Source: Verrucomicrobiota bacterium (lineage in GTDB: Bacteria > Verrucomicrobiota > Verrucomicrobiia > Opitutales > Opitutaceae). From it: a DNA stretch of 64,000 bases. The position numbers were made by a program, and so were the translations under genes. The notes beneath the pieces were generated by a model. That model was not told where the DNA came from and ran no database searches. It saw nothing but the letters and a program-made list of their open reading frames with translations. The stretch spans positions 1-64,000 of the forward strand of contig QNAI01000006.1 in NCBI GenBank assembly GCA_003641745.1, given 5' to 3'. Every line of letters begins with the position of its first letter. Within the stretch, counting starts at the first letter, position 1. Positions 44,278 to 52,986 of the stretch are shown piece by piece.

Positions 44278-45506
44278 TGACGGTTGTAATCCGCCTTGCC
44301 TGGCGCAACCTCTGGCGCCATCGCCGCCGCACCTGGCTGACCATCGGATCGATGGTTTTCTCGAACATCCTGCTCGTGTTCATGATCTCCCTGCAGTTGG
44401 GATCATACCGGATGATGATCGACAATTCGCTGCGCGCCTTCACGGGGCATTTCCAGATCCAGGCGCCGGGATACAACGAGGACCCGAAGCTCCGTCTGAC
44501 GGTGCCCAGTGCGATCGAAGCGTCGGCACGACTCCGAAATGAGCTCGAGCTGGATGGAGTCGCCGCCCGCGGAATCGGCTTTGCGCTACTCTCCAGCGAT
44601 GAACGTTCCTACGGTGTTCAGATCGTGGGCACCGAGCCCGGGCACGAGGCGTCTGTATCCACGCTTCCGGGACTCATGCTGGAGGGCCGTTACTTTACCG
44701 ACTCCCGGGCGGACGAAATCGTGATCGGCAGTGTTCTGGCCCGCAATCTGAAGATCGGGGTCGGAGATGAACTGACCCTGCTGGGTAGCGGCAAGGACGG
44801 CAGCTTCGCTGCTGCGGTCCCAACCGTGACCGGCATCTTCGAATCCGGGATGATCGATCTCGACCGCGGCATGGCCCAGATGCCGCTGGGTACGTTTCAG
44901 GATGTCTTTGCCATGGGGGACGCGGCCAATTCAATCGTTGTGGTCACTCCCGATGTCACCGCTCTATCGGTTTGGCAACCCGGGTTTGACGCCTTCCTGG
45001 CCGACAATCCGGATCTGGTACTGGTGGACTGGGTGCATCTGCAACCGGGCCTCAGGGAAGCCATTCAGGCTGACATGTCCAGTGCCTGGTTCATGTACGG
45101 AGTCCTCATCATACTGGTCGCTTTCAGCGTGTTGAACACACAGTTGATGTCGGTCATGGAACGGACGCGCGAATTCGGAACCATCCTCGCCCTCGGCCTT
45201 CGACCCGGCCGGCTGAGCCTGCTGGTCATGGTTGAGTCCGCGTTCATGGCCGCGATTGGACTGATCATCGGAATACTCCTTGGGGTCGCCATTTCCCTCT
45301 ACTACCAGAAGGTCGGTTTTGCCTATCCGGGCATGGGTGAGATGGCGGATAAATTCAACCTGCCCGATCGCATGTACCCGAGTCTTTCAGCCCTCTCCAT
45401 CCTCCTCGGGCCGATGGTTGTTTACCTCGGCTGCCTGGCGGCGGCTCTCTACCCCGCCCTTCGTCTGCGACGCCTGGAGCCGTTTGAGGCCATGAGGGCC
45501 GTCTGA
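44277..45506 (+). CDS. ABC transporter permease, LolC/MacB type (first)
   Basis: The 409-residue protein has four membrane helices and a large periplasmic domain: helix 1 at about 21-43, periplasmic core 55-265 (MacB-PCD-like), then three helices at the end (YGVLIILVAFSVLNTQLMSVMERTREFGTILALGLRP is the coupling segment). It overlaps the LolA-like gene by 4 bp. Together with the second permease and the ATPase it should form a mechanotransmission-type exporter, driving periplasmic or outer-membrane lipid steps rather than import. Confidence 0.88.
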   Translation: MTVVIRLAWRNLWRHRRRTWLTIGSMVFSNILLVFMISLQLGSYRMMIDNSLRAFTGHFQIQAPGYNEDPKLRLTVPSAIEASARLRNELELDGVAARGIGFALLSSDERSYGVQIVGTEPGHEASVSTLPGLMLEGRYFTDSRADEIVIGSVLARNLKIGVGDELTLLGSGKDGSFAAAVPTVTGIFESGMIDLDRGMAQMPLGTFQDVFAMGDAANSIVVVTPDVTALSVWQPGFDAFLADNPDLVLVDWVHLQPGLREAIQADMSSAWFMYGVLIILVAFSVLNTQLMSVMERTREFGTILALGLRPGRLSLLVMVESAFMAAIGLIIGILLGVAISLYYQKVGFAYPGMGEMADKFNLPDRMYPSLSALSILLGPMVVYLGCLAAALYPALRLRRLEPFEAMRAV

Positions 45507-45562
45507 ATGGGATGTCAGGTCCATCCACAGCTCTACGGTCGGCCCGGAGGTCCACCCCTGCC

Positions 45563-46792
45563 ATGAACCTGCTTCGTGTCCTGCTCACCCTGTCCTGGCG
45601 GAATCTGTGGCGAAATCACCGCCGGACCCTGGTCATGCTGGCGGCGATCACCACCGGGGTCTGGGCCATGATTTTCATGACCGCGCTGATGCGGGGCATG
45701 GTTGACGACATGATTTCCGACGGTATCGGGAACCTGCCTGGTCATGTGCAGGTGCATCATCCCCTGTTTCGCGACGACCCGAGCATCGTAAACAGTTTTC
45801 CCCGTCCGGAAGGCCGGTTTCTCGACACTCTGAACAGTCCGATAGTCGTGGCATGGACAAGTCGGATTCGGGTACCCGCGGTGATCTCAAGCGAACGCGA
45901 CACCCGGGGTGTCACCCTGATCGGTGTCGATCCTGAATCGGAGCGGAGAGTCAGCTTCGAAGCCGACCAGATCATCGATGGACGTTTTCTCAACCAACCC
46001 TCCGACAAGGGACTCGTGGTGGGCGCGAAGCTTCTGGAACGCCTCGAAACGAAGATGGGCCGACGTCTGGTGGTGATGAGTCAGGACCCGGAGAACAATA
46101 TCGTTGATCGAGGATTCCGCATCGTCGGAGTCTATAAGGCCAAGCTGGAGGCCCTCGAGGAGACATTTGTATTCACCGGTCGGGAGGTCCTGGAAAACAT
46201 GCTCGGGATTCCCGGGAAAATTTCCGAGGTTGCCGTGCTTGGCCGGGACTACCGGGACATCGAGTCGCTCTATCGCACAGTCGCCGAGGCCGCGGACTCT
46301 GACCTCGAAGCACTGCCCTGGTACGAGCTCGATACCTATCTGGGAACCATGCTGAACGTGATGGACGGTTTCGTCCTGGTCTGGATGGTCGTCGTCTTTC
46401 TCGCCCTTTCCTTCGGCCTCGCCAATACGCTGAGCATGGCTGTCTTCGAGCGTGTCCGCGAGATCGGCCTGATTCAGGCCCTGGGCATGCGCCCATCCGC
46501 CATCATCACGCAGATCCTGATCGAGTCTTTCTTCCTCCTCGCGATCGGGCTGGTCATCGGCAACCTGCTGGCCATCCTGTCCATCAAACCGCTCGAGGGC
46601 GGTATCGATATTTCCGTCGTGGCCAAGGGAATGGAAATGATGGGTTCGGGAAGCATCCTATACCCGGCCCTTAAGCTACCCGATATGGTCATGGCCAATA
46701 TCGTCGTTATCGTCCTCGGATTCCTGACCGGTCTTCTGCCCGCCTGGCGCGCGTCACGCTTTGACCCCGTGGAAGCCATCAACAAGACATGA
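45563..46792 (+). CDS. ABC transporter permease, LolC/MacB type (second)
   Basis: The 409-residue protein has the same design as the preceding permease: N-terminal helix after WRNLWRNHRRTLVMLAAI, periplasmic domain, and three C-terminal helices with ERVREIGLIQALGMRP as coupling loop. The identical length and arrangement suggest they came from duplication and now form a heterodimer. The GGAGGT Shine-Dalgarno (45546-45551) lies 11 nt before the ATG and belongs to a repeat-like stretch that also occurs at 46807-46850. Confidence 0.88.
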   Translation: MNLLRVLLTLSWRNLWRNHRRTLVMLAAITTGVWAMIFMTALMRGMVDDMISDGIGNLPGHVQVHHPLFRDDPSIVNSFPRPEGRFLDTLNSPIVVAWTSRIRVPAVISSERDTRGVTLIGVDPESERRVSFEADQIIDGRFLNQPSDKGLVVGAKLLERLETKMGRRLVVMSQDPENNIVDRGFRIVGVYKAKLEALEETFVFTGREVLENMLGIPGKISEVAVLGRDYRDIESLYRTVAEAADSDLEALPWYELDTYLGTMLNVMDGFVLVWMVVVFLALSFGLANTLSMAVFERVREIGLIQALGMRPSAIITQILIESFFLLAIGLVIGNLLAILSIKPLEGGIDISVVAKGMEMMGSGSILYPALKLPDMVMANIVVIVLGFLTGLLPAWRASRFDPVEAINKT

Positions 46793-46964
46793 TTGAATCA
46801 ACCCGGCAGCTATGGTTCTTACGGCTGGGCCGGAGGTCCAGCCCTACCCCGGTTATCGCATCTCATTTGGTAGGGCGTGACGTCCCGGCGCGCCGGGACG
46901 TCCTTATATACCGATCGGCGCTTCGTCACATCCTGGCTCCCTGAGACACTGACCTCTATAGAAA
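46793..46964. repeat. Intergenic repeats between permease and ATPase genes
   Basis: Bases 46807-46850 resemble 45528-45562 (shared CAGCT, then CCGGAGGTCCA and CCCTACC or CCCTGCC). A 24-bp perfect palindrome (46879-46902, centre GGCGCGCC) follows. This 172-bp gap interrupts an otherwise tightly packed operon. Confidence 0.7.
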
Positions 46965-47669
46965 ATGAGTGCAATCGTATGCCATAACCTTCGCAAGACC
47001 TTCACCCAGGGTGAAGAGACCATCATCGGTCTCGATGAAGTCGCCATCACGATCGAGAAAGGAGAATTTGTCTGTCTTTCGGGCCCGTCCGGATCCGGCA
47101 AGACGACCCTGCTCAACGCCATGGGCGGCCTCATTACCCCGGATCACGGTTCAATCATGATTGGAACGAAGCGAATCGACCAGCTCGGCAAGGGAGCATT
47201 GGCTGATATGCGCCTGGAAGAAATCGGCTTCGTCTTCCAAGCCTACAATCTGATCCCGGTCCTGAGCGCCCGCGAAAATGTGGAATTCGTGATGCAGGTC
47301 CAGGGTCTGACGGCCCACGAACGAAAACAGCGCTCAGAGACCGTGCTGAATGAGGTCGGTCTGGAGGGCATGGCAGACCGCCTGCCCTCGCAGATGTCCG
47401 GCGGCCAGCAACAGCGGGTCGCGGTGGCACGCGCGATCGTGGCCAACCCCACCCTGGTCCTTGCTGACGAGCCGACCGCAAATCTCGATTCAAAGACGGC
47501 GACCCAGCTCATGGATGCCTTTGTCGATCTGAACCGGAAACACGCCATCACGTTCGTGATCGCCACCCACGACGAGCGCATCATGGCCTATGCAAAACGG
47601 TTGATCCGGATGCAGGACGGCAGGATCGTGAGCGACGATGCGCAGGAACCCGGGGTGGTTGTTGAATGA
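46965..47669 (+). CDS. ABC transporter ATP-binding protein, LolD/MacB type
   Basis: The 234-residue ATPase has Walker A GPSGSGKT (40-47), signature SGGQQQ (145-150) and Walker B LVLADEP (164-170), followed by TANLDSKT. This is the LolD/MacB/FtsE subgroup that pairs with four-helix permeases. It energises the permeases at 44277 and 45563. It overlaps the following beta-barrel gene by 4 bp. Confidence 0.93.
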   Translation: MSAIVCHNLRKTFTQGEETIIGLDEVAITIEKGEFVCLSGPSGSGKTTLLNAMGGLITPDHGSIMIGTKRIDQLGKGALADMRLEEIGFVFQAYNLIPVLSARENVEFVMQVQGLTAHERKQRSETVLNEVGLEGMADRLPSQMSGGQQQRVAVARAIVANPTLVLADEPTANLDSKTATQLMDAFVDLNRKHAITFVIATHDERIMAYAKRLIRMQDGRIVSDDAQEPGVVVE

Positions 47670-48928
47670 ATGCGATTTCTCGCGCCCTCCTTCTCTGCCT
47701 TCTCCTGCTCCCGTCTTCACGTGCCCAGACTTTGAATACTGGGGGGCATTTGAAATACCGCTTTCAATATACCGACTATCCGACGGACAGCTATTTCCAA
47801 TCTCTGACCGGCAGTTCTTCAGCCGACCACGCCCTCAGTTTCCGCTATTATCTGGGCGCCCGATACGAGGGTTGGGACGCCCGGATCGACTACCAGTTCC
47901 AGGCGATCTACGGCGATACCGTCCAATTCTCGCGGGACCTCCCCGATATCCCTTTGATTCCGGATCGCCTGCCCAACGATGATCATCGTCTCTTCAATCT
48001 GACCCACATCATCACCGACGTGGACAAACGGGCTGCCCTTTACCGGCTCGATCGACTCTCTGTGGGATACACCACCGACCATGCGGTCATCCGTTTCGGT
48101 CGACAGGCTGTCAGTTGGGGCAACGGGATGATCTTTGCCCCGATGGACTTCTTCAATCCTTTCGATCCGGCCGCGATCGACAAGGAATACAAGACAGGTG
48201 ACGACATGCTTTATGGTCAGTATCTCCAGTCGAATGGAAACGACCTGCAGGGTGTATGGGTTGTCCGGCGCGATGAATCCGGCGCTGTCACCTCGGAAGT
48301 CGACTCGATCGCGCTCAAATACCATGGATTCGCATCGGACACCGAATACGACCTCCTCGCAGCTCGACATTTCGGCGACGAGATCGTGGGTGGCGGCGTC
48401 ATCTTCAATCCGGGTGGCGGCGTTCTGCGAGGAGACCTCATGCTCACCCGCACCGATGGCGACACCGTGTTCAGCGGAGTCGCCAGTTATTCCTATTCCT
48501 GGGTCTGGTGGAACCGGAACATCAGTGGCCTGGCCGAAGTTTTCTACAACGGGTTTGGCCAACCCGGCGGCGACTACAGCCCCGAATCGCTGGCTGGGAA
48601 CCAGGACCTTCTGGAGCGGGTCGCCCGGGGAGAACTCTTTACCCTCGGGCGCGAGTATCTGGCCCTTTCAGCCATGGTTGAAGTGACCCCTCTGTGGATG
48701 CTGACGCCGAACGCCTTTATCAACCTCTCAGATGGCTCAGCCATGTTTCAGGTCGTCAGCCAGCATGATGTCGCCCAGGACTGGCAGGTTCTGGCTGCAC
48801 TTGACGTTCCGATCGGCCGTCCCGGAACCGAATACGGAGGGATTGAAACCGGCATTGAGAACAATGGGGGACCGACCTATCTGAGCACCAATTGGAGCTT
48901 CACCTTCCAACTGGCGTGGTATTTCTGA
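47666..48928 (+). CDS. Outer-membrane beta-barrel protein, porin-like
   Basis: The 420-residue protein has a Sec signal peptide (about 1-20, ending SRAQ) and alternating amphipathic strands: LKYRFQYTDYP, ALSFRYYLGARYEG, WDARIDYQFQAIYG and others. It ends in FTFQLAWYF with a terminal Phe, the outer-membrane insertion signal. DRLSVGYTTDHAVIRFGRQAVSWGNG resembles DUF1302-like and alginate-export-like barrels. Linked to the LolA-like protein and ABC exporter (4-bp overlap with the ATPase), it may be the outer-membrane end of the same transport route. Confidence 0.8.
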   Translation: MNAISRALLLCLLLLPSSRAQTLNTGGHLKYRFQYTDYPTDSYFQSLTGSSSADHALSFRYYLGARYEGWDARIDYQFQAIYGDTVQFSRDLPDIPLIPDRLPNDDHRLFNLTHIITDVDKRAALYRLDRLSVGYTTDHAVIRFGRQAVSWGNGMIFAPMDFFNPFDPAAIDKEYKTGDDMLYGQYLQSNGNDLQGVWVVRRDESGAVTSEVDSIALKYHGFASDTEYDLLAARHFGDEIVGGGVIFNPGGGVLRGDLMLTRTDGDTVFSGVASYSYSWVWWNRNISGLAEVFYNGFGQPGGDYSPESLAGNQDLLERVARGELFTLGREYLALSAMVEVTPLWMLTPNAFINLSDGSAMFQVVSQHDVAQDWQVLAALDVPIGRPGTEYGGIETGIENNGGPTYLSTNWSFTFQLAWYF

Positions 48929-49374
48929 TGCGGATTTCCCTCTCACCGAACCCAGAATGGGATTGGGCAGGTCTCTTTTGAACAGAAGCACGCCAAGATC
49001 ACATAGGGGGTGGAATTAGGAATTAGGATTTAAGAATTTTGATTTAAGAATTGGATACAGGGGTGGGCTTCCAGGATTGTTTTTGGACAGGATCTACGGG
49101 ACGGGAGCTGGAATTAGGAATTAACCCTAACGTTTCAAAAAAACCACAGAGGACACAGAGAGCACAGAGGCAGGAAGAGTGAGATTGCCTGGATTCTCTG
49201 TGCTCTCAGTGTCCTCTGTGGTTAATGAGTGACTACCCTCTGTATTTTCACTTTTTGTGACCTTATGATCTCAGCTATACTCTGAATTAACTCATTGCAG
49301 ATCCAGTCCTTATGGACAATTCAGTCTGATTTATTGAGACTATGAGGTTAAGGTGAAGGACGCTGGATCCCTGC
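48929..49374. repeat. Intergenic region with AATTAGGA-type and CACAGAGGACACAGAG-type repeats
   Basis: About 446 bp without a gene. Bases 49014-49130 hold several GGAATTAGGA/GATTTAAGAATT units. At 49141-49168 and 49195-49222, two 28-nt arms (of the ACCACAGAGGACACAGAG kind) are reverse complements with one mismatch and a 26-nt loop. Repeats of this kind are common in planctomycete and verrucomicrobial intergenic DNA. Confidence 0.75.
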
Positions 49375-49881
49375 CTACTCCCCGATCCCGTATTTCGTGC
49401 GCAGTTCGGTTTCGACCACGGCCACGTCGAGTGCCTCCGGATCGCCCGGATCTTCCCGGTAGCACTTGATCTCGTATCGGTATTGGCAGATGAACCTTGT
49501 ATCCACCGTTCGCGACCCGGTGAGAGTGTCTTGACCACCAGCCCAACTGGAACTGGTTTGTGTCGTTTGAACACCGCTGAATGATGTTCCCTGGAGATTG
49601 TGGCCGCTCTCGTCAACCTTCTCGGTGACAACGAACCATTGGAAGGCGGCTTTCTGAGCGACCTCGGCGCTCCTGAGAAGAGTCAGGTCACGAACCGTGC
49701 TTCCGGTCATTTTTCGGTCACCGGTATAACGAATCGCCCAGGTATCGATACCTCGCCTCAGTTCAGAATACCCACCGTCGATTCCTGCGACGGCACCCAC
49801 CTCGCCATAGTGAACATCGGTCGGAACCGTAGAACATGCAGTCAGGAATGCGGCAACAGTAAGGACAGAGATCACTTTCAT
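49375..49881 (-). CDS. Small lipoprotein of the CC0125/CC1285 type
   Basis: The 168-residue protein has lipobox FLTAC (Cys16). Its mature region reads GGYSELRRGIDTWAIRYTGDRKMTGSTVRDLTLLRSAEVAQKAAFQWFVV in overall pattern (G-G-Y-S-E, a W-x-x-x-F/Y-x-G core, and L-L-R-x-A-E-x-A), as in this family of proteobacterial-style lipoproteins. The function is unknown. The Met at 49881 directly precedes the signal peptide. It is divergent from the EamA transporter gene, 153 bp away. Confidence 0.75.
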   Translation of the reverse strand: MKVISVLTVAAFLTACSTVPTDVHYGEVGAVAGIDGGYSELRRGIDTWAIRYTGDRKMTGSTVRDLTLLRSAEVAQKAAFQWFVVTEKVDESGHNLQGTSFSGVQTTQTSSSWAGGQDTLTGSRTVDTRFICQYRYEIKCYREDPGDPEALDVAVVETELRTKYGIGE

Positions 49882-50034
49882 TGGGCGAAATATCAGGGAA
49901 ACCATGTACAGCGTCAACAATCGGCGTGAGATTTCGTCCTTCACGCCATCCAATTTACAATTCCTGATGGCGGATGTTTCAGGCAAGGACTCGGAATCCG
50001 TTTGGGATCGACGGACCCACCGGGACCGACCAAG

Positions 50035-50991
50035 ATGAGGATACCCCATTTGCCGCACCGCGGCATCGCCCCAGCTGTGGACCCCTCACCTGACAGACAC
50101 CGCCAGGGTCTGATCACGACCCTTCAGACCCTGATTGCACTGATTGCGTTCGCCGCAAACTCAGTTCTCTGCCGCATGGCGCTTGGAAATGGAGCCATCG
50201 ACGCCGCCAGTTTTACCTCTGTCCGATTGCTCTCGGGAGCCGTCACACTCCTGGTAATTCTATTGCTCAGCGGTGGCCGGTCTTCTGCCTGGTCCACCGG
50301 CGGCTGGCTGTCCCCATTTCTGCTCGCGGCCTATGCCATCGCTTTTTCCTTCGCCTATCTCACCTTGAGCACCGGTACCGGGGCGTTGATTCTCTTCGGA
50401 TCCGTTCAGATGACCATGATCCTCTGGGCGCTGAGATCCGGGGAAAGGCCCTCTCGATTCGAGTGGGCCGGTCTGCTGCTGGCTTTCGCCGGAATGGCCT
50501 ATCTTGTTTCGCCGGGATTTGAGGCACCTTCTTTCGGCGGTGCATTCCTGATGGCGGTCGCCGGGGTTTCGTGGGGATTCTACACTGTGCGTGGGCGTGG
50601 CCGGTCGAACCCCCTGGCGGCGACAACCGGAAACTTCATCCTGGCGGTTCCGTTCGCGCTGGCGACGAGTGCGCTCACCTTCAGATCGGTGGAACTCTCC
50701 ACCTCGGGCCTTGTGCTGGGCATATTGTCGGGATCACTGGCCTCTGGATGCGGTTATGTTGTCTGGTATGCCGCCCTCAGGCACCTCACTTCCACCCGGG
50801 CCGCTGTGGTTCAGCTCTCGGTACCCATGATCGCTGCAATGGGCGGAGTTCTATTTGTGAGCGAAGCCGTATCGTTTCGGCTTGTTCTTTCCAGTGTGTT
50901 GATCCTGGGGGGCGTCGGTTTGGCTATTGGAGGGCGTAGGCCGAAGGGAACAAACCCTGAGGAGCTGTTGCCCAAATCGACAGAAATATGA
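50035..50991 (+). CDS. EamA/DMT-family transporter (first)
   Basis: The roughly 318-residue inner-membrane protein has ten predicted helices in two EamA repeats (about 22-155 and 165-300). The second repeat includes GSLASGCGYVVWYAALRHLTSTRAAVVQLSVPMIAAMGGVLF, which is typical. Such proteins export amino acids or metabolites. The substrate is unknown. The ATG at 50035 or an earlier one at 50002 could be the start. Confidence 0.85.
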   Translation: MRIPHLPHRGIAPAVDPSPDRHRQGLITTLQTLIALIAFAANSVLCRMALGNGAIDAASFTSVRLLSGAVTLLVILLLSGGRSSAWSTGGWLSPFLLAAYAIAFSFAYLTLSTGTGALILFGSVQMTMILWALRSGERPSRFEWAGLLLAFAGMAYLVSPGFEAPSFGGAFLMAVAGVSWGFYTVRGRGRSNPLAATTGNFILAVPFALATSALTFRSVELSTSGLVLGILSGSLASGCGYVVWYAALRHLTSTRAAVVQLSVPMIAAMGGVLFVSEAVSFRLVLSSVLILGGVGLAIGGRRPKGTNPEELLPKSTEI

Positions 50992-51295
50992 GGTGATCAG
51001 AACAGAGTAATCTTCGTCGTGGTTTCCCATATCGACGGCGTCGGACATTCTGACACTCATGCGCACAGCATTAAGCAGATTGTAGAAATAGGCGCTACCC
51101 GACGCACTCTTGTGATCCAGCGATCAGTTCAAGCACCAAGGCTGAAAACTTCCCAATGGTGCCGGATCTATCGCTTTCCGGCAACAGCCTGCAAACTCTG
51201 ACCCACTTCGCCGGGTCGACCGCAATTAGCACGTCCAGACTCCATGTCATCCTCCAATGGCCATGGTCGCTTCATATTTTGGGAGTGCTTCCAAT
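50992..51295. other. Intergenic region without recognised gene
   Basis: About 304 bp of fairly neutral sequence. A short reading frame (51019-51201) has no RBS and no recognisable motif. I see no RNA gene. The region separates the convergent EamA and MsrB genes. Confidence 0.5.
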
Positions 51296-51889
51296 CTACT
51301 TTTGCTTCTCTTTCTCAAAGAGCTCCAAGTATTCGCCATAACCCTCCACTTCCAGCTTCTCGACCGGGATGAAACGGAGCGATGCCGAATTCACGCAATA
51401 GCGAAGCCCGGTCGGTCGCGGACCGTCGTCGAACACGTGCCCCAGGTGGGCGTCGCTGGTCTTGGACCGGACTTCAGTTCTGACCATGCCGAGTTTGCGA
51501 TCCACCTTCTCCTCGACCTCTTCCGCGTCCAATGGCCGGGTGAAACTCGGCCAGCCCGAACCCGACTTGTATTTATCGACCGAGGAAAACAGCGGTCTGC
51601 CTGAGATCACATCGACATAGATGCCCGGCTTCTTATTATCCCAATACTCGTTCTGGAAAGGCGGTTCCGTTCCGTCCTGGCAGGTTACATAGTACTGGAG
51701 ATCGCTCAGTTCCTTCTTCAGCTCAGCCTCGCTCAGTTTCGACCGATCCACCGTCATCTCCTCCTCATCCGACCCCGGATCAGCCTTTTCCGAGTTGTCC
51801 ACGGCCAACCCCACCTGGGCCAACACCGGCAGCAAAATAACTGACGTTGTCAGAAAGAAACCAATTCGAAGATGGGCAAACATGCTCAT
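51296..51889 (-). CDS. msrB: Periplasmic peptide-methionine (R)-S-oxide reductase
   Basis: The 197-residue protein has an N-terminal signal (about 1-29) and a SelR/MsrB domain: [38 protein letters not shown] and catalytic Cys165 in [12 protein letters not shown]. The two CxxC pairs that bind zinc in many MsrB proteins are absent, so it is the zinc-free type. It repairs oxidised methionines, here in the periplasm because of the signal. Confidence 0.93.
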   Translation of the reverse strand: MSMFAHLRIGFFLTTSVILLPVLAQVGLAVDNSEKADPGSDEEEMTVDRSKLSEAELKKELSDLQYYVTCQDGTEPPFQNEYWDNKKPGIYVDVISGRPLFSSVDKYKSGSGWPSFTRPLDAEEVEEKVDRKLGMVRTEVRSKTSDAHLGHVFDDGPRPTGLRYCVNSASLRFIPVEKLEVEGYGEYLELFEKEKQK

Positions 51890-51963
51890 GGGATGCCGGA
51901 AACCTTCCCCTAATTCCCGTTCATTGCAAGTCAGGCAGGATGAGTCCGGAAATGGAGGAATTC

Positions 51964-52016
51964 AGGGCACCTTGAACAGTTTGAGCATGTCAGTCTCCTC
52001 TTTCTCAAGGCGCCCT
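51964..52016. repeat. Short hairpin related to the AGGGCACT family
   Basis: AGGGCACCTTGA at 51964 pairs with TCAAGGCGCCCT at 52005-52016 with one mismatch. The left arm resembles the outer end of the repeat family at 22394-22500. It lies between the divergent MsrB and PIG-L genes. Confidence 0.55.
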
Positions 52017-52082
52017 TGACTGTTGATGGATTCGCCCTCTCCTACAGATTCGCTTGAATGAAAACCCGAAACTTTTGAAAGC

Positions 52083-52922
52083 ATGACGAATCCACTCCGC
52101 ATCCTGGTATTCGGCGCCCACCCCGATGACTGTGAATTCAAATGCGCCGGATCGGCTGCGCGGTGGTCGAAGGCGGGGCACGTGGTCAGATTCGTCAGCG
52201 TGACGGATGGTCGGAACGGGCACCACCAGATTGAGCCCGACCGACTGGTCACCATCCGGTCGAAGGAAGCCGCCGCCGCCGCCGGGGTCCTCGGCATCGA
52301 ATCGGAGGTGCTCCCCTTCCCCGATGGCGCTCTCGAGCCCAACCTCGAGCTACGGCGGGAGATCATCCGGATCGAGCGGGAGTTTCGACCGGATGTGATC
52401 ATGACCCACCGACCGAACGACTATCATCCCGACCACCGCTACACCTCGCAGGTCGTCCAGGATTCGGCCTATATGGTGACGGTGCCCCATGTGCTCCCGG
52501 GAATTCCCGCCCTGCGCCGAAACCCGGCCATCTTCTATCTCTCGGACCACTTTCAGAGACCGTATCCATTTACGCCTGACGCAATAGTCCCGATCGATGA
52601 TGTGTTGGACGCGAAGATCGACGCATTGGCCTGCCACGAAAGCCAGGTCTTTGAGTGGATACCCTACATCAAAGGCGGGAACGAAGTTCCAGATGAAGCG
52701 ACGGAGCGGCGGGAGTGGCTGGCTGACTGGGTCAGCGGCGAAGGCCGGCATCTTGTCAGTCGTTTTCCGGTCACAATTCGCACTGCGTTGGACATGAAGT
52801 CGGGTGCCCGCGTCGAAGGAATAGAGGCCTTTGAAGCCTGTGAATACGGCAGCCTGCTTTCGCCCGACGATTTCCGGAGACTGTTCGGTCATGCCCCCCT
52901 GCCCCGACAGTCCTCTGTTTGA
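52083..52922 (+). CDS. PIG-L family deacetylase
   Basis: The 279-residue protein has the zinc site His13-Pro-Asp15-Asp16 (GAHPDDCEF) and the later THRPNDYHPDH motif, as in LmbE/PIG-L N-acetylglucosaminyl deacetylases. No signal peptide is seen, so it is cytoplasmic. It deacetylates N-acetyl sugars or related conjugates. The immediate neighbour is a Ser-type sulfatase (64 bp), which suggests breakdown of a sulfated, N-acetylated glycan. The actual substrate is not known. Confidence 0.88.
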   Translation: MTNPLRILVFGAHPDDCEFKCAGSAARWSKAGHVVRFVSVTDGRNGHHQIEPDRLVTIRSKEAAAAAGVLGIESEVLPFPDGALEPNLELRREIIRIEREFRPDVIMTHRPNDYHPDHRYTSQVVQDSAYMVTVPHVLPGIPALRRNPAIFYLSDHFQRPYPFTPDAIVPIDDVLDAKIDALACHESQVFEWIPYIKGGNEVPDEATERREWLADWVSGEGRHLVSRFPVTIRTALDMKSGARVEGIEAFEACEYGSLLSPDDFRRLFGHAPLPRQSSV

Positions 52923-52986
52923 TATCGCCGATCCGTGGAATTGGTGATCGGATTGGCATCCATGACGAACCGGCGAATCTGACCCT

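Noticed and set aside
48929-49374. CRISPR array
   Set aside because: The repeats at 49014-49222 are inverted or irregular, without evenly spaced spacers, and there are no cas genes in the window.
51019-51201. 60-codon + strand frame between EamA and MsrB genes
   Set aside because: No RBS, motif or homologue pattern. It looks like non-coding DNA.
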